A stretch of 64,000 nt of DNA, from NCBI RefSeq assembly GCF_017094485.1, contig NZ_CP064786.1, forward strand, positions 434,001 through 498,000. Reading direction: 5' to 3'. The position numbers and the translations under genes are program-made. The notes below the pieces were generated by a model that was given only the letters and a program-made list of their open reading frames with translations, was not told the origin of the DNA and ran no database searches. The DNA comes from Natranaeroarchaeum sulfidigenes (GTDB lineage Archaea > Halobacteriota > Halobacteria > Halobacteriales > Natronoarchaeaceae). Shown piece by piece: positions 24,193 through 33,001 of this stretch (positions within the stretch are counted from its first letter, which is position 1; the number at the start of each line of letters is the position of its first letter).

Positions 24193-25502
24193 TGATTAGA
24201 CCCCGGATCTCGATAGACGATTGATATCAGGCCAGCCATTATGAGCCAGATGCCAAAATTTGTGGTGGAAGACATTACTGAACCACCAAATATACTTGTC
24301 ATCGTCATTGAACACAATATTCCAAATGTTGCAAAGACTATAAACACCTGACGTGAGTTTAGATAGTCCAGCTTGGTGAGCTTCGTGACTGTCAGATATA
24401 ATGGATACCACAAAAACAACAAAAAGAGGAGTAATCCAACAATGTTTCCCCATGCAAGATAGGTGAGGTATGCACTATCAGATCCCATCCCGAGGACGTT
24501 TGGAGGATATAACCCATATCCAAGGGGATATTCCAAAAAGAGTGTTAAAAATGCGTCCCAAGTACCGTCTACACGTCCCTCTAAACCAGTAGATCCACTG
24601 TCAGTTCCAGTAATAAGATCCATCATCGACTCAAGACGGTGACCCAGCTCTTGGTTAATTTCCCGCACTTCGTCAATAAACACGAAAGGGGCTAATACGC
24701 CTGTTATGCTTGTTCCTCCTATAATAGCTTTTTTTCGGATATCTATCGGTGTTATGGCCACATATAAGATCATCAATACAACTAGGGTTCCAATCTGAGC
24801 TCGTCGGTAGCTAATAAAAATCATCAGCATACCCATTAAAACGCTAAGAACTCCAACCAGTCGATGGTAAAAATTTGAGACGAGGATGGAGGTGCCGATA
24901 ACGAAGAGTAATAACCCGTAGTTTGCCAGAACAAAAGCGTGGGTTCCAAACCCAGTTGGTGCATGATCAACTATATATTCCGTCCCATCCGTACGCTCGT
25001 ACGTAGCAATATACGGTAAATTATCAATAGCAAAGAGTGATGTACTGATTGCGAGAAACTGGATAGCCGCGTAGATCCCGAATATAAATAGCGACCCAGC
25101 TATTATAATAAAAGAAATATCAAATAAACAGTCTCTTTTAATAAATAAGTGGACGCCCAAAAAGAAAATGGTAGAATATATTAATGTTCTTACTGCAGGT
25201 ATATACCCATGTGCAAAACTCCAAAAATCAAGCTGTAACCATAGCTGGGCTATGAGTCCTATAATCATAAAATACGATACAAACCCTACAATAATTAAAC
25301 TCAATCTCGACTTTGAGATGTAGACTTGACGATGGCGTATTATAACCCACAATGCTATTCCGATCAGTAAGAATTCAACAGGACGAATGTACATGAAACG
25401 AGGAAGTGGTTCGGTAAAAAGGGCCAATGGGAAGACAGCTAGAAACGCAATTTCTACAGGTCTCAAATTAATGTTCTGTATCTGATTGAGATTACGTTTC
25501 AT
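24189..25502 (-). CDS. O-antigen polymerase/ligase-like (Wzy/WaaL) membrane protein
   Basis: A protein of 437 residues with about 10-12 membrane helices and a long loop between residues 160 and 190 (TYERTDGTEYIVDHAPTGFG) plus a second loop (RLESMMDLITGTDSGSTGLEGRVDGTWDAF) with R-x-x-x-W, as in O-antigen polymerase/ligase families. It probably joins repeat units or transfers finished glycan outside the membrane. An in-frame GTG at 25511 is an alternative start: a TATA-like run (25537-25545) centred 30 bp ahead of that GTG favours a very short leader. Base composition is AT-rich. The lipoprotein gene is coupled downstream. Confidence 0.8.
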   Translation of the reverse strand: MKRNLNQIQNINLRPVEIAFLAVFPLALFTEPLPRFMYIRPVEFLLIGIALWVIIRHRQVYISKSRLSLIIVGFVSYFMIIGLIAQLWLQLDFWSFAHGYIPAVRTLIYSTIFFLGVHLFIKRDCLFDISFIIIAGSLFIFGIYAAIQFLAISTSLFAIDNLPYIATYERTDGTEYIVDHAPTGFGTHAFVLANYGLLLFVIGTSILVSNFYHRLVGVLSVLMGMLMIFISYRRAQIGTLVVLMILYVAITPIDIRKKAIIGGTSITGVLAPFVFIDEVREINQELGHRLESMMDLITGTDSGSTGLEGRVDGTWDAFLTLFLEYPLGYGLYPPNVLGMGSDSAYLTYLAWGNIVGLLLFLLFLWYPLYLTVTKLTKLDYLNSRQVFIVFATFGILCSMTMTSIFGGSVMSSTTNFGIWLIMAGLISIVYRDPGSNQ

Positions 25503-25536
25503 GCTTAACACGTTATCAATGGAATATCAATCACAC

Positions 25537-25545
25537 ATATATATA
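25537..25545 (-). promoter_or_regulatory. TATA box for the Wzy-like gene
   Basis: ATATATATA on the minus strand, centred about 39 bp from the ATG at 25502 and 30 bp from the GTG at 25511. Confidence 0.45.
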
Positions 25546-25729
25546 CTCATTGCTTTTCGTAGTCATTATGATTATTTGAGCTGATTCTATAAACCTGATA
25601 AGGTTCTCCGTGTTTAATTAAGCGAATTCCGCCAGACCGAGAAAACTTGTAGCCAGGTTTCTACATTCGTCGGTGCATGTGGCTAAAATATCATTGAATA
25701 TATTGTTTATTTCTCGAGAGACACGTTCG

Positions 25730-25945
25730 ACTTTGTCAAGGGAGTTCTGCTCTGCTTAACGAATAACGCTGAAGTCACTGCTGAGGACATCTATGAGTGC
25801 CTCGTTGGCGACCGTTCCGACGGGACCTCTGTCTCTACGCTCTGTGCTTCGAGCCAGAACACACCTACGGGAACACGATACCCTGCCATCTCCGGACGAA
25901 ATTCGAACCGGAACGGCTACTGAGGGAGTACTCAACTAAACCGTG
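25730..25945 (+). pseudogene. Fragment of an insertion-sequence transposase (ISH3-like)
   Basis: The stretch between 25512 and 25957 holds no intact gene. Its right half reads V-L-L-C-L-T-N-N-A-E-V-T-A-E-D-I-Y-E and, after a frame change near 25855, G-N-T-I-P-C-H-L-R-T-K-F-E-P-E-R-L-L. The last piece recalls the xxNTxxYHLRxKFD segment near the N-terminus of ISH3-type haloarchaeal transposases. No catalytic domain remains. Family assignment is by eye. Confidence 0.4.
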
Positions 25946-25957
25946 TTAATGAAATAC

Positions 25958-26836
25958 TCACTTCAATATAAAAGATTGCCTAAACCTGCTCTTGCCAAGA
26001 AGTTTCGAACAGACACCATATGGTAAAAAAGCAATCCATAATATCTCAAACGGAAACTTCTCAAACATTGAATTATCTAGGTGGTTTAACAACCATCTAG
26101 CAGGAAGTCTAGGACTTCCATCAAATGAAATTTTTTTCTGGCTGAATCCAATGGACTCAGTTAACTCTCTCAGTGAACGTGGTGTATAATGATAAATATG
26201 TCTGGGTACATCCAGATCACCCCACGACTGGTTAAACAGCCTCCGACCCCAACCACCAAAATTTGGAACCTCAATAATCAACCTCCCGTCTTTCTTGAGA
26301 AGCGATTTAGATATCCTAAGTACCTCTTTTGGATTTGGTATATGTTCAAAGACATGGTCGAATAGTATAGCATCAAAAGGCTCAAACTCCACCTCGGAAT
26401 TGACTTGTTCAAGTGTGCCATTATATATCGTCAAGTCAAACATCTCAAGTCCCGCTTCAACAGCTGACTGATTGGGTTCAATTCCAATACAATCCCATCC
26501 TTCTTTTTTATATTTATTTAATTTAGTTCCCGGACCGCAACCAATTACTAACAATCTACCGGGGTTTGGTAATAGTGGATCGGGTGCAAGTGAACGTTCA
26601 ATAATATCATATACTTTTTTTGCAGAGGATTTATTCCCATTTAAAAAATTTAATCTACTATCGTAATATTCTTTGGGATAGTAATTATCTAAGTTCTCGG
26701 GAAATGGGGTAGTAATACCCAGACCGCAATCAATACATTCCAATATTTTAAATTCCTCATTTGGGGTGTCGGTGTAACGTATGTCTGTCGTTTCATAAAT
26801 TAGCTTCATATCGCTCCCGCAAGCTTTACAGTTCAT
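25958..26836 (-). CDS. Class I SAM-dependent methyltransferase with N-terminal zinc motif
   Basis: This 292-residue protein starts with C-K-A-C-G and a second C-I-D-C pair (residues 3-6 and 34-37), a small zinc knuckle common in sugar methyltransferases of this type. The methyltransferase core follows: L-L-V-I-G-C-G-P-G-T at about 94-103, D-C-I-G-I-E-P, and F-D-A-I-L-F-D-H-V-F-E-H-I-P. It probably methylates a glycan or nucleotide sugar. It is in line with the GT4 gene upstream (12 bp spacing). AT-rich, Lys/Asn-rich protein unlike the rest of the window, a sign of transfer. Confidence 0.85.
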   Translation of the reverse strand: MNCKACGSDMKLIYETTDIRYTDTPNEEFKILECIDCGLGITTPFPENLDNYYPKEYYDSRLNFLNGNKSSAKKVYDIIERSLAPDPLLPNPGRLLVIGCGPGTKLNKYKKEGWDCIGIEPNQSAVEAGLEMFDLTIYNGTLEQVNSEVEFEPFDAILFDHVFEHIPNPKEVLRISKSLLKKDGRLIIEVPNFGGWGRRLFNQSWGDLDVPRHIYHYTPRSLRELTESIGFSQKKISFDGSPRLPARWLLNHLDNSMFEKFPFEILWIAFLPYGVCSKLLGKSRFRQSFILK

Positions 26837-26848
26837 ATCATTATGTGG

Positions 26849-28018
26849 CTAGACACACCGGTTATAATTTTCTATTACTTGTGGTAGAATGTTGTCTTTC
26901 GAAAAGAAGTCTACTCTGGCCTCAGTATTAGACTCTAATTGATTCAATCTATAATCATTTTTGCTCAAAGCTGTTATAGTCTCTGCTAGATCGACTGGAT
27001 CCCCAGGTCGATATGTCGTTCCAGCGTCACCAGCCATCCATGGGGGAGCTCCTACGTTCGAAACAAGACATGGTGTTTGACACTGAAGCGACTCCAATAT
27101 CGTCCTTGGACATGGGTCCGGCCATTCGCCTGGGTGGACAAAAACATCTGACTGGTTATAATATGAAAAGAGATCTGCGTGGTCAATCCAGCCATGATAA
27201 CTTACATTCGAACGAGAATCTGCATAACTTTTCACTTTAGCTTTCATTCTACCATCACCAACTATGGTTAATTTACTCTTGGTACCGGCCTGTTCAAATG
27301 CAGATAAGAGAGTGTCAATCCCTTTTTGTTTTTCTAGTCTCCCTACATATAAGAATTTAGTAGGTTGATTATTGGTATTCCTAACATCGCTGGATTTTCT
27401 ATTCGGTGGAAAATTTGGATCACAAAAGTTTGGAATAGTTATAATATTACTATAACCGTTTGCTTTGTATATTTTCTTTACAGAGGGACTTTGCGCAAAT
27501 AATAAGTCAACATTATTAACAATATGTGGTATAATATGGGTTCTCGAGAGATATTCTGGGAACTTCACAAATTTTTTAATATCTTTCACATCATCATGTG
27601 AAATCTTGTCAATAGTTTTGCAGTCACGGTGACAACTATCGTCCATCTTTGAAATATTTGTGCAAAACAAGTTATACGTATTTAGCCTTCCAACTACCGG
27701 ATTATCTCCAATACTTTTGTAGAGCCCAGCTCCAACTAAGAGGCCTGGGTTAAATATATGATATAGATCGTATGATTCATGTTTTTGAAGAATATTTTTT
27801 GTTCTCTTTATCTCCTTTATCCGATTGCGGGGGACTTGATACTCAATAGGTTCTACTGAATCACAATTATTCTTATCAGAATTAACGGTTATGATATCTA
27901 CATTGTGTCCTTTTTTAGATAACGTGTTATAGAGCAATTTTAAACTCTGATCAGATCCTCCACCCGTCATATCTAATTTCCTTGCTACTAGAGCAATATT
28001 TAGCTTGTTATTAGTCAT
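26849..28018 (-). CDS. GT4-family glycosyltransferase
   Basis: A 389-residue GT-B glycosyltransferase. The N-terminal acceptor domain starts with ALVARKLDMTGGGSDQSLK (Gly-rich loop). The C-terminal donor domain has F-L-Y-V-G-R-L-E-K-Q-K-G-I-D, G-D-G-R-M-K and the E-x7-E-like pattern P-C-P-R-T-I-L-E-S-L. It would add a sugar to the lipid-linked glycan in the cytoplasm. Codon use is the most AT-rich in the window (Lys, Asn, Ile high), typical of recently acquired glycan genes. It forms an operon with the methyltransferase 13 bp downstream. Confidence 0.88.
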   Translation of the reverse strand: MTNNKLNIALVARKLDMTGGGSDQSLKLLYNTLSKKGHNVDIITVNSDKNNCDSVEPIEYQVPRNRIKEIKRTKNILQKHESYDLYHIFNPGLLVGAGLYKSIGDNPVVGRLNTYNLFCTNISKMDDSCHRDCKTIDKISHDDVKDIKKFVKFPEYLSRTHIIPHIVNNVDLLFAQSPSVKKIYKANGYSNIITIPNFCDPNFPPNRKSSDVRNTNNQPTKFLYVGRLEKQKGIDTLLSAFEQAGTKSKLTIVGDGRMKAKVKSYADSRSNVSYHGWIDHADLFSYYNQSDVFVHPGEWPDPCPRTILESLQCQTPCLVSNVGAPPWMAGDAGTTYRPGDPVDLAETITALSKNDYRLNQLESNTEARVDFFSKDNILPQVIENYNRCV

Positions 28019-28162
28019 TATTGTGCTGTAAAGTTTTTCATTTGCCCAATTATATTCGTATAGTGTGCAAGCATCAGCTTAATCAAATATACCGGTAGAC
28101 ACGGTTGTCGTTGTGGGGGGTAATATAGATATAATCTCCCGATTAATAGTTTCTTTCTGATC

Positions 28163-29257
28163 TCAGTCATTATCTATGTGACAATATTCTTTTAAATATG
28201 ACTTTGCAGTAGATTCCAGACTGTATTTATTTTTCACCAATTTTTTTGCCTCATCTGACAAACTCATCCGTTTGCTTTCATTCTCGGCTAATCCGCAGAT
28301 TTTTTCTGCCAACATTTTTGATGATCCTCGGTCATGTATTGAGGCCACATCAGAGAATGGAGTAAAAGCCTCTATATTTGAAAAAACACACCCGGTTTTC
28401 GCGGCCATCGCTTCAAGAGCTGCGACACAAAATCCTTCCCAACGAGATGGCATGGCGTATATGTCCGATTCGTGCATCATTTTGTACACTTGTTCACGTC
28501 TGGGCAGGAACCCAAGAAGGTGCATTCGGTCGCTGAAATCTGAGTCGTCGATCTGAGCTTGAAGTTCTTCTTTTCTTGGCCCTGATCCCGAGATGACGAG
28601 TTCTATCGGTGTCTCGGCTGTTTTGTTTGCTTCATCGACTGCGTCAATGAGAATGTGCTGTGCTTTCTGTTCAATCAGCATCCCCGCAGAAGAAACAATA
28701 ACCGCTTCGGGATCAATCTCAACTTGATTGTGAATGCTCCAATCGATGTTCTTAGCCCGCTCTACCCGGTCAATCTCTACGCCATTGTATATCGTTTGTA
28801 ACTTATTTTTGCCGATGAGTTTCTGCTCCCACGGTGCAAACGAATCTTTCACTGAATCCGAAACACAGACAACACGGTCTGCAAACCGTCCCGTGGCGTT
28901 GTTAACTATCAATCGAGTTGTCTTATACCCACGATGACTATTGTGTTCGGTTACTACTACTGGTGTTCTGTGTAGATTGGACAGAAGCGTTGCAACGGCA
29001 CCCGAAATCGTATGATGAACGTGAACTACGTCTGATTCGGCGACAAGTCGTTTTAGAGTCCTGATTTTTTCAAGACGCGTAGTGTTACCGTGGGTCAGGT
29101 CGTGAACATGGACATCATCATGGGTTAGTGACGTATCACAACCTCTCCAGCACCCGAAGTCGATCCGATCTACGTCACCCATTTCAGCTTGCTTCACTGC
29201 CAGATCTCCTGCCATTGTAGTATCCGATAGAACGTTGACGACGTGACAGACGCGCAT
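28163..29257 (-). CDS. GT4-family glycosyltransferase
   Basis: A 364-residue GT-B enzyme. N-terminus MRVCHVVNVLSDTTMAGDLAV; donor domain with S-S-A-G-M-L-I-E-Q-K-A-Q, L-V-I-S-G-S-G-P-R-K-E-E-L and M-P-S-R-W-E-G-F-C-V-A-A-L-E-A-M-A, the E-x7-E signature of GT4. It extends the glycan; the sugar is unknown. It is the first gene of the minus-strand block, with a TATA box at 29288. The 144-bp spacer to the next gene (28019-28162) has nothing to report. Confidence 0.88.
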   Translation of the reverse strand: MRVCHVVNVLSDTTMAGDLAVKQAEMGDVDRIDFGCWRGCDTSLTHDDVHVHDLTHGNTTRLEKIRTLKRLVAESDVVHVHHTISGAVATLLSNLHRTPVVVTEHNSHRGYKTTRLIVNNATGRFADRVVCVSDSVKDSFAPWEQKLIGKNKLQTIYNGVEIDRVERAKNIDWSIHNQVEIDPEAVIVSSAGMLIEQKAQHILIDAVDEANKTAETPIELVISGSGPRKEELQAQIDDSDFSDRMHLLGFLPRREQVYKMMHESDIYAMPSRWEGFCVAALEAMAAKTGCVFSNIEAFTPFSDVASIHDRGSSKMLAEKICGLAENESKRMSLSDEAKKLVKNKYSLESTAKSYLKEYCHIDND

Positions 29258-29287
29258 TTTGATACTCCATACGAGTCGCTGGGATGG

Positions 29288-29294
29288 TATATAT
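29288..29294 (-). promoter_or_regulatory. TATA box of the 28163-29257 glycosyltransferase
   Basis: ATATATA on the minus strand, centred 34 bp before the ATG, giving a leader of only a few bases. Confidence 0.5.
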
Positions 29295-29466
29295 GTAGTG
29301 TTTCCTATACCATGCTCCTCTCATGAGAGCTCTGGACCTTTGATACATGTACAGTCTACGCCGAGTTAGCAGTTTTTAAGATAGTCTGGGAGGATTTCGT
29401 CTATATGGAATATCATTTACTGCCGTCTAATCTCATCAACCAAAACCGTAATCGTCAGTTGTGATT

Positions 29467-30987
29467 ATGATTCCAGCCGTCAATGCTCTTAAATCATCGT
29501 TGAACTCGTGTGGAGTTCGCTACTGCCACTGGAAAAGCAATGAGAATTTACCTGCAGCACTGAACGCGAATACAGATCTTGATATCCTCTGTCATCGTGA
29601 AGACCGCCAGACCTTTAGACAAATTCTCGGCGAACACGGATACATTGAGCTGGAAGACGTTGCGTTCACTGGGCACCCTGGAATAGAGAACTACGTCGGC
29701 CATGACCCTGAAACCGGTCGCTCTATTCACGTCCACCTTCACTTCGAACTCACCTTCGGCACCCCGTTTCTGAAAGAATACGTTACCCCATGGGGCCCAT
29801 ATGTATTGGAAAGGCGGATCATCGATCCGGACTCCGGAGTTCCGATTACCGATCCGACGATGGAACTGTTTTTACTTATGGTCCGATATTGCCTGAAAAT
29901 CCATCGCTACAATCCGATCGCACGCCGGTCATACTTCGAGGGGTTTCTTGAAGAATACGATTGGCTATCTGAACGTGCCGATGAATCCGAGTTAGAAACC
30001 ATTGCTCATGATTTACTGAATCCGAATGCGGCTGCACGAATCGGGGAAGTCCTGGAAGGAGATCCGACCATCCGTGATCTTATCCGGTTGGGGAATCCTG
30101 TCCGATCCGAACTTGATGCATACAACACGTACCCATCGTGGTCAACGATGCCAATGGCACTGGCACGAAAAGCATTTCGTGGGTTCGGAAAGCTCAATCG
30201 CGAGTTCTTGAACCGTCCGTATCCCTCGAGGCGAAAGCTTCCGAGCCGTGGAGTCGAGGTCGCAATCATCGGGATCGATGGATCTGGGAAATCGACGCAT
30301 CTCTCTTCGCTTCACGAATGGCTGTCATGGAAGATGGATGTCAACACAGTATACTTCGGCAGCGGTGATGGTCCGTCTTCACTTCTTCGATATCCCTTAA
30401 AGAAGCTCAACGAGTTGCGATCCTCTTCCACCAACGGTGATTCAACAGGGTACGAAAACCGGTCTGCGGACAAACTCGTAGCTTCAGAAAAGACCAACGG
30501 CGGTGATAGAGAAAATAAAGCCATAGATACTGACGAAAGTGTTGGTGTTCCCAAAGCTGTTTGGTCCATATTGCTCGCCCGTGAAAAGCGAAAAAAGCGT
30601 CGAAGAGCGACTCGAGCTCGAAACCGTGGGATGATTGTGTTGATGGATCGATATCCCCAAAATCAGTTTGATGACATCAACGACGGTCCCCTTCTGCAGG
30701 CCTGGGCCGACAGCAGATATAGACTCCTGAAAAGAATTGCGGCCTGGGAGCGAGATATTTATGCTGACTTGGAAGACAACTCGCCCGATCTCGTCATTAA
30801 ACTACACACAGATCCAGATGTCGCAAAGGATCGGAAGCCCGAAACACCAATGACAAACTTACAGCGAAAGTCAGAGGTTATTGAGTCCCTTGCATACGAG
30901 AACAGTTGTGTGGTTACCGTTGATACTCACCGAGACATCGAAGATGTTTTGAAAGAGATTAAAAAGACAGTGTGGGACGTGATATGA
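29467..30987 (+). CDS. Nucleotidyltransferase-like domain fused to a thymidylate-kinase-like P-loop domain
   Basis: This 506-residue two-domain protein has an N-terminal half with Y-C-H-W-K-S-N-E-N-L and N-T-D-L-D-I-L-C-H, as in nucleotidyltransferase-fold proteins with a D-x-D. A C-terminal half begins with I-I-G-I-D-G-S-G-K-S-T (Walker A near residue 275), followed by M-I-V-L-M-D-R-Y-P (the DR-Y/H motif of thymidylate kinases). A charged insert of about 60 residues separates P-loop and DRYP. Proteins of this form occur in envelope glycan clusters of Archaea and Bacteria, possibly phosphorylating a sugar or lipid. The ATG at 29467 is used; a GTG lies two codons upstream. It precedes another P-loop kinase by 18 bp. 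Confidence 0.75.
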   Translation: MIPAVNALKSSLNSCGVRYCHWKSNENLPAALNANTDLDILCHREDRQTFRQILGEHGYIELEDVAFTGHPGIENYVGHDPETGRSIHVHLHFELTFGTPFLKEYVTPWGPYVLERRIIDPDSGVPITDPTMELFLLMVRYCLKIHRYNPIARRSYFEGFLEEYDWLSERADESELETIAHDLLNPNAAARIGEVLEGDPTIRDLIRLGNPVRSELDAYNTYPSWSTMPMALARKAFRGFGKLNREFLNRPYPSRRKLPSRGVEVAIIGIDGSGKSTHLSSLHEWLSWKMDVNTVYFGSGDGPSSLLRYPLKKLNELRSSSTNGDSTGYENRSADKLVASEKTNGGDRENKAIDTDESVGVPKAVWSILLAREKRKKRRRATRARNRGMIVLMDRYPQNQFDDINDGPLLQAWADSRYRLLKRIAAWERDIYADLEDNSPDLVIKLHTDPDVAKDRKPETPMTNLQRKSEVIESLAYENSCVVTVDTHRDIEDVLKEIKKTVWDVI

Positions 30988-31005
30988 ACAAATCGTCAAA
31001 ACTCA

Positions 31006-31704
31006 ATGACATCTGACCCTATCATTGTCGAGTTCGTCGGACTTCCGGGTGTCGGTAAGTCAACCCTCTCACGCCGAGTTGCCGGAGAACTCTCGGGCTC
31101 CCAATCAAGAGTCACAGAGCCAACCTGGCACATTGACAACCGTTCTGGTCCATACAGGATTCTATCGAAGAGTCGCTTTGTCACCGAACACACTTTCCTA
31201 CGACCGCGAATAGCTCTTCCGCTGGTGCCGATACTGTCCTCGACCAACCAAGCTACACTCAGTGATCTTGTCCGGGTGGGATTCAATCTACAGTATGTCG
31301 CTGGAGTCATGGCTCGCACCCGTAGGAATCCGGGGGTGACCATTTTGGACCAGGGTCCGTATCAGGGAGTCTGGTCGGTCGGCTTCCGCTCGTCGGCCGA
31401 CTGGAATTCCCTCTTCGATCGCTTCGACGGGTTCCTATCGAGGACTGCCCCCGACCTCGTAGTTCTCGTGGAGGCGGACACGGAGACTATCGAGGAACGA
31501 CTCCACTCGCGAGAGGATGGTGACACCAGATTTTCCCCCGACACTCCGGAGTTTGATCGTGGTGTCGACGGCTACGACTCGCTCAAACGCCTGATCCACT
31601 CCATAGACTCCCATGAGTCGATAGTCGTTGAAAACGAAACATACGCTGATCTCGATAGGGGTGTAGATAGGGTTGTGGCTGCAGTCGAATCACTCCATGA
31701 TTAA
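31006..31704 (+). CDS. P-loop kinase-like protein (AAA/TMK-like)
   Basis: This 232-residue protein has Walker A G-L-P-G-V-G-K-S-T at residues 12-20, a central strand T-I-L-D-Q-G-P-Y-Q-G (the D-x-G/DR region), and a C-terminal L-V-V-L-V-E-A-D followed by a basic/acidic lid (ERLHSREDGDTRF). It looks like a nucleoside-monophosphate-kinase-type enzyme. It follows the fused kinase gene with an 18-bp gap, so they form an operon. Substrate unknown; a role with the glycan genes follows from context only. Confidence 0.75.
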   Translation: MTSDPIIVEFVGLPGVGKSTLSRRVAGELSGSQSRVTEPTWHIDNRSGPYRILSKSRFVTEHTFLRPRIALPLVPILSSTNQATLSDLVRVGFNLQYVAGVMARTRRNPGVTILDQGPYQGVWSVGFRSSADWNSLFDRFDGFLSRTAPDLVVLVEADTETIEERLHSREDGDTRFSPDTPEFDRGVDGYDSLKRLIHSIDSHESIVVENETYADLDRGVDRVVAAVESLHD

Positions 31705-31814
31705 GTTCAGCAGTCTGTCGAGAACCCTTACGAGACGCTCAAACGCCTCCGCCTCAGTGGTACTTGTCTGCAGATGATCAGACTATCAAAAATCCAGCAC
31801 TGTCGCCAGACGTC

Positions 31815-32945
31815 TCACGTACCTTCTGATTCAGTATGAAGCTGGTACAGCGACTCTGTGGTGGCCCGTACCGTCTCCGACCACGAGTACTCGTTCACGA
31901 TAGTTTCTCGACCATTCGTTCCATATGCATCCTGCGTCTGAGGATCCGAGAGTATTCGTCCAAGGGCTGATCCCATACTCACGACGTCTCCCCACTCGAC
32001 TGTCTCTCCTGCCCCAGAAACGAAGTCAACAATCTGATCGAGGTCGGTACATACCACCGGCGTCCCGGACGCCATGGCTTCCATGACGACGCGTGGGAAC
32101 CCCTCTGCCCGACTGGGGAGCAACAGTACGTTTGCCGTCCGAAATACTTTCGGCATATTGTCGTACTCAACCAATCCCAGGAACTCAACAGCTGACTCCA
32201 ACCCCCGCTCCTCAACGTCGGCTTCGAGTTCCTCGTGAAGCGGCCCGTCACCGACCAGGTACAACCTTGCGTCTGGATGGTCTGCCCGGACGCGTTCGAT
32301 CGCGTCGATCGCGTATTGCGGTCCCTTCCCCTCAACTAGCCGTCCAACGAACAGCACGTTTGGTACATCCGAAGCGATCAGCTCAGAGATGGCACCATCG
32401 GGATGAAACTTTTCCGCATCGATTCCGTTCTTTATTACTTTAATATCAGTTGTAACGCCGATCTCTCTGGTCGCTTGGCGCTCCTCTTCAGTGTAACAAA
32501 ATACGACATCCGCACTGTTGAACGTCCATTTTCCGATCGTTTTCAGATAGTAGTAGAACAGCCGTTCCGGAGCTGACTGTGTGTAGAGCGAGTGGTTCGT
32601 TATCGCGAGTGGGATGTCTCCCAGCCGTCGCTTTAATGCTGCAATGTTCGTGCTGAAATAGAAGTGAGAGTGCGCGTGGATCACGTCGAACTCCCTCGCT
32701 CCGAGGATACGCCGGACCGCTGGGATGGATATCTCGTTCTTGAGGAGGTTTACAGTCGCGGGACAGTACACAACTTCGTATCCATTTCGCTCCTCTCTGC
32801 GGACCGAATCGACATCGTTAGAGACTTTCAGGACCGTCACTTCGTGTCCCATCGAGGCCTGATCGCGGCTCAGCGCGTGAACATGATAATTACCGCCACC
32901 AACTTCATCTGGGTACAGCCAGTGGCTCACACGAAGAATGCGCAT
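31815..32945 (-). CDS. GT4-family glycosyltransferase
   Basis: A 376-residue GT-B enzyme: N-terminus RVSHWLYPDEVGGGNYHVHAL with the G-G-G loop; donor domain with L-F-V-G-R-L-V-E-G-K-G-P, L-Y-L-V-G-D-G-P-L-H-E-E-L and L-P-S-R-A-E-G-F-P-R-V-V-M-E-A-M-A, the complete GT4 signature. It would extend the lipid-linked glycan. GC content is that of the host again. It ends toward the convergent kinase gene (110 bp apart, nothing recognisable between). Confidence 0.9.
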   Translation of the reverse strand: MRILRVSHWLYPDEVGGGNYHVHALSRDQASMGHEVTVLKVSNDVDSVRREERNGYEVVYCPATVNLLKNEISIPAVRRILGAREFDVIHAHSHFYFSTNIAALKRRLGDIPLAITNHSLYTQSAPERLFYYYLKTIGKWTFNSADVVFCYTEEERQATREIGVTTDIKVIKNGIDAEKFHPDGAISELIASDVPNVLFVGRLVEGKGPQYAIDAIERVRADHPDARLYLVGDGPLHEELEADVEERGLESAVEFLGLVEYDNMPKVFRTANVLLLPSRAEGFPRVVMEAMASGTPVVCTDLDQIVDFVSGAGETVEWGDVVSMGSALGRILSDPQTQDAYGTNGRETIVNEYSWSETVRATTESLYQLHTESEGT

Positions 32946-33001
32946 CTATCCAATCACTCCCGTTGAGGCTGTCCAATAATCGTCGATCTGCCCGTGGGGC
33001 A

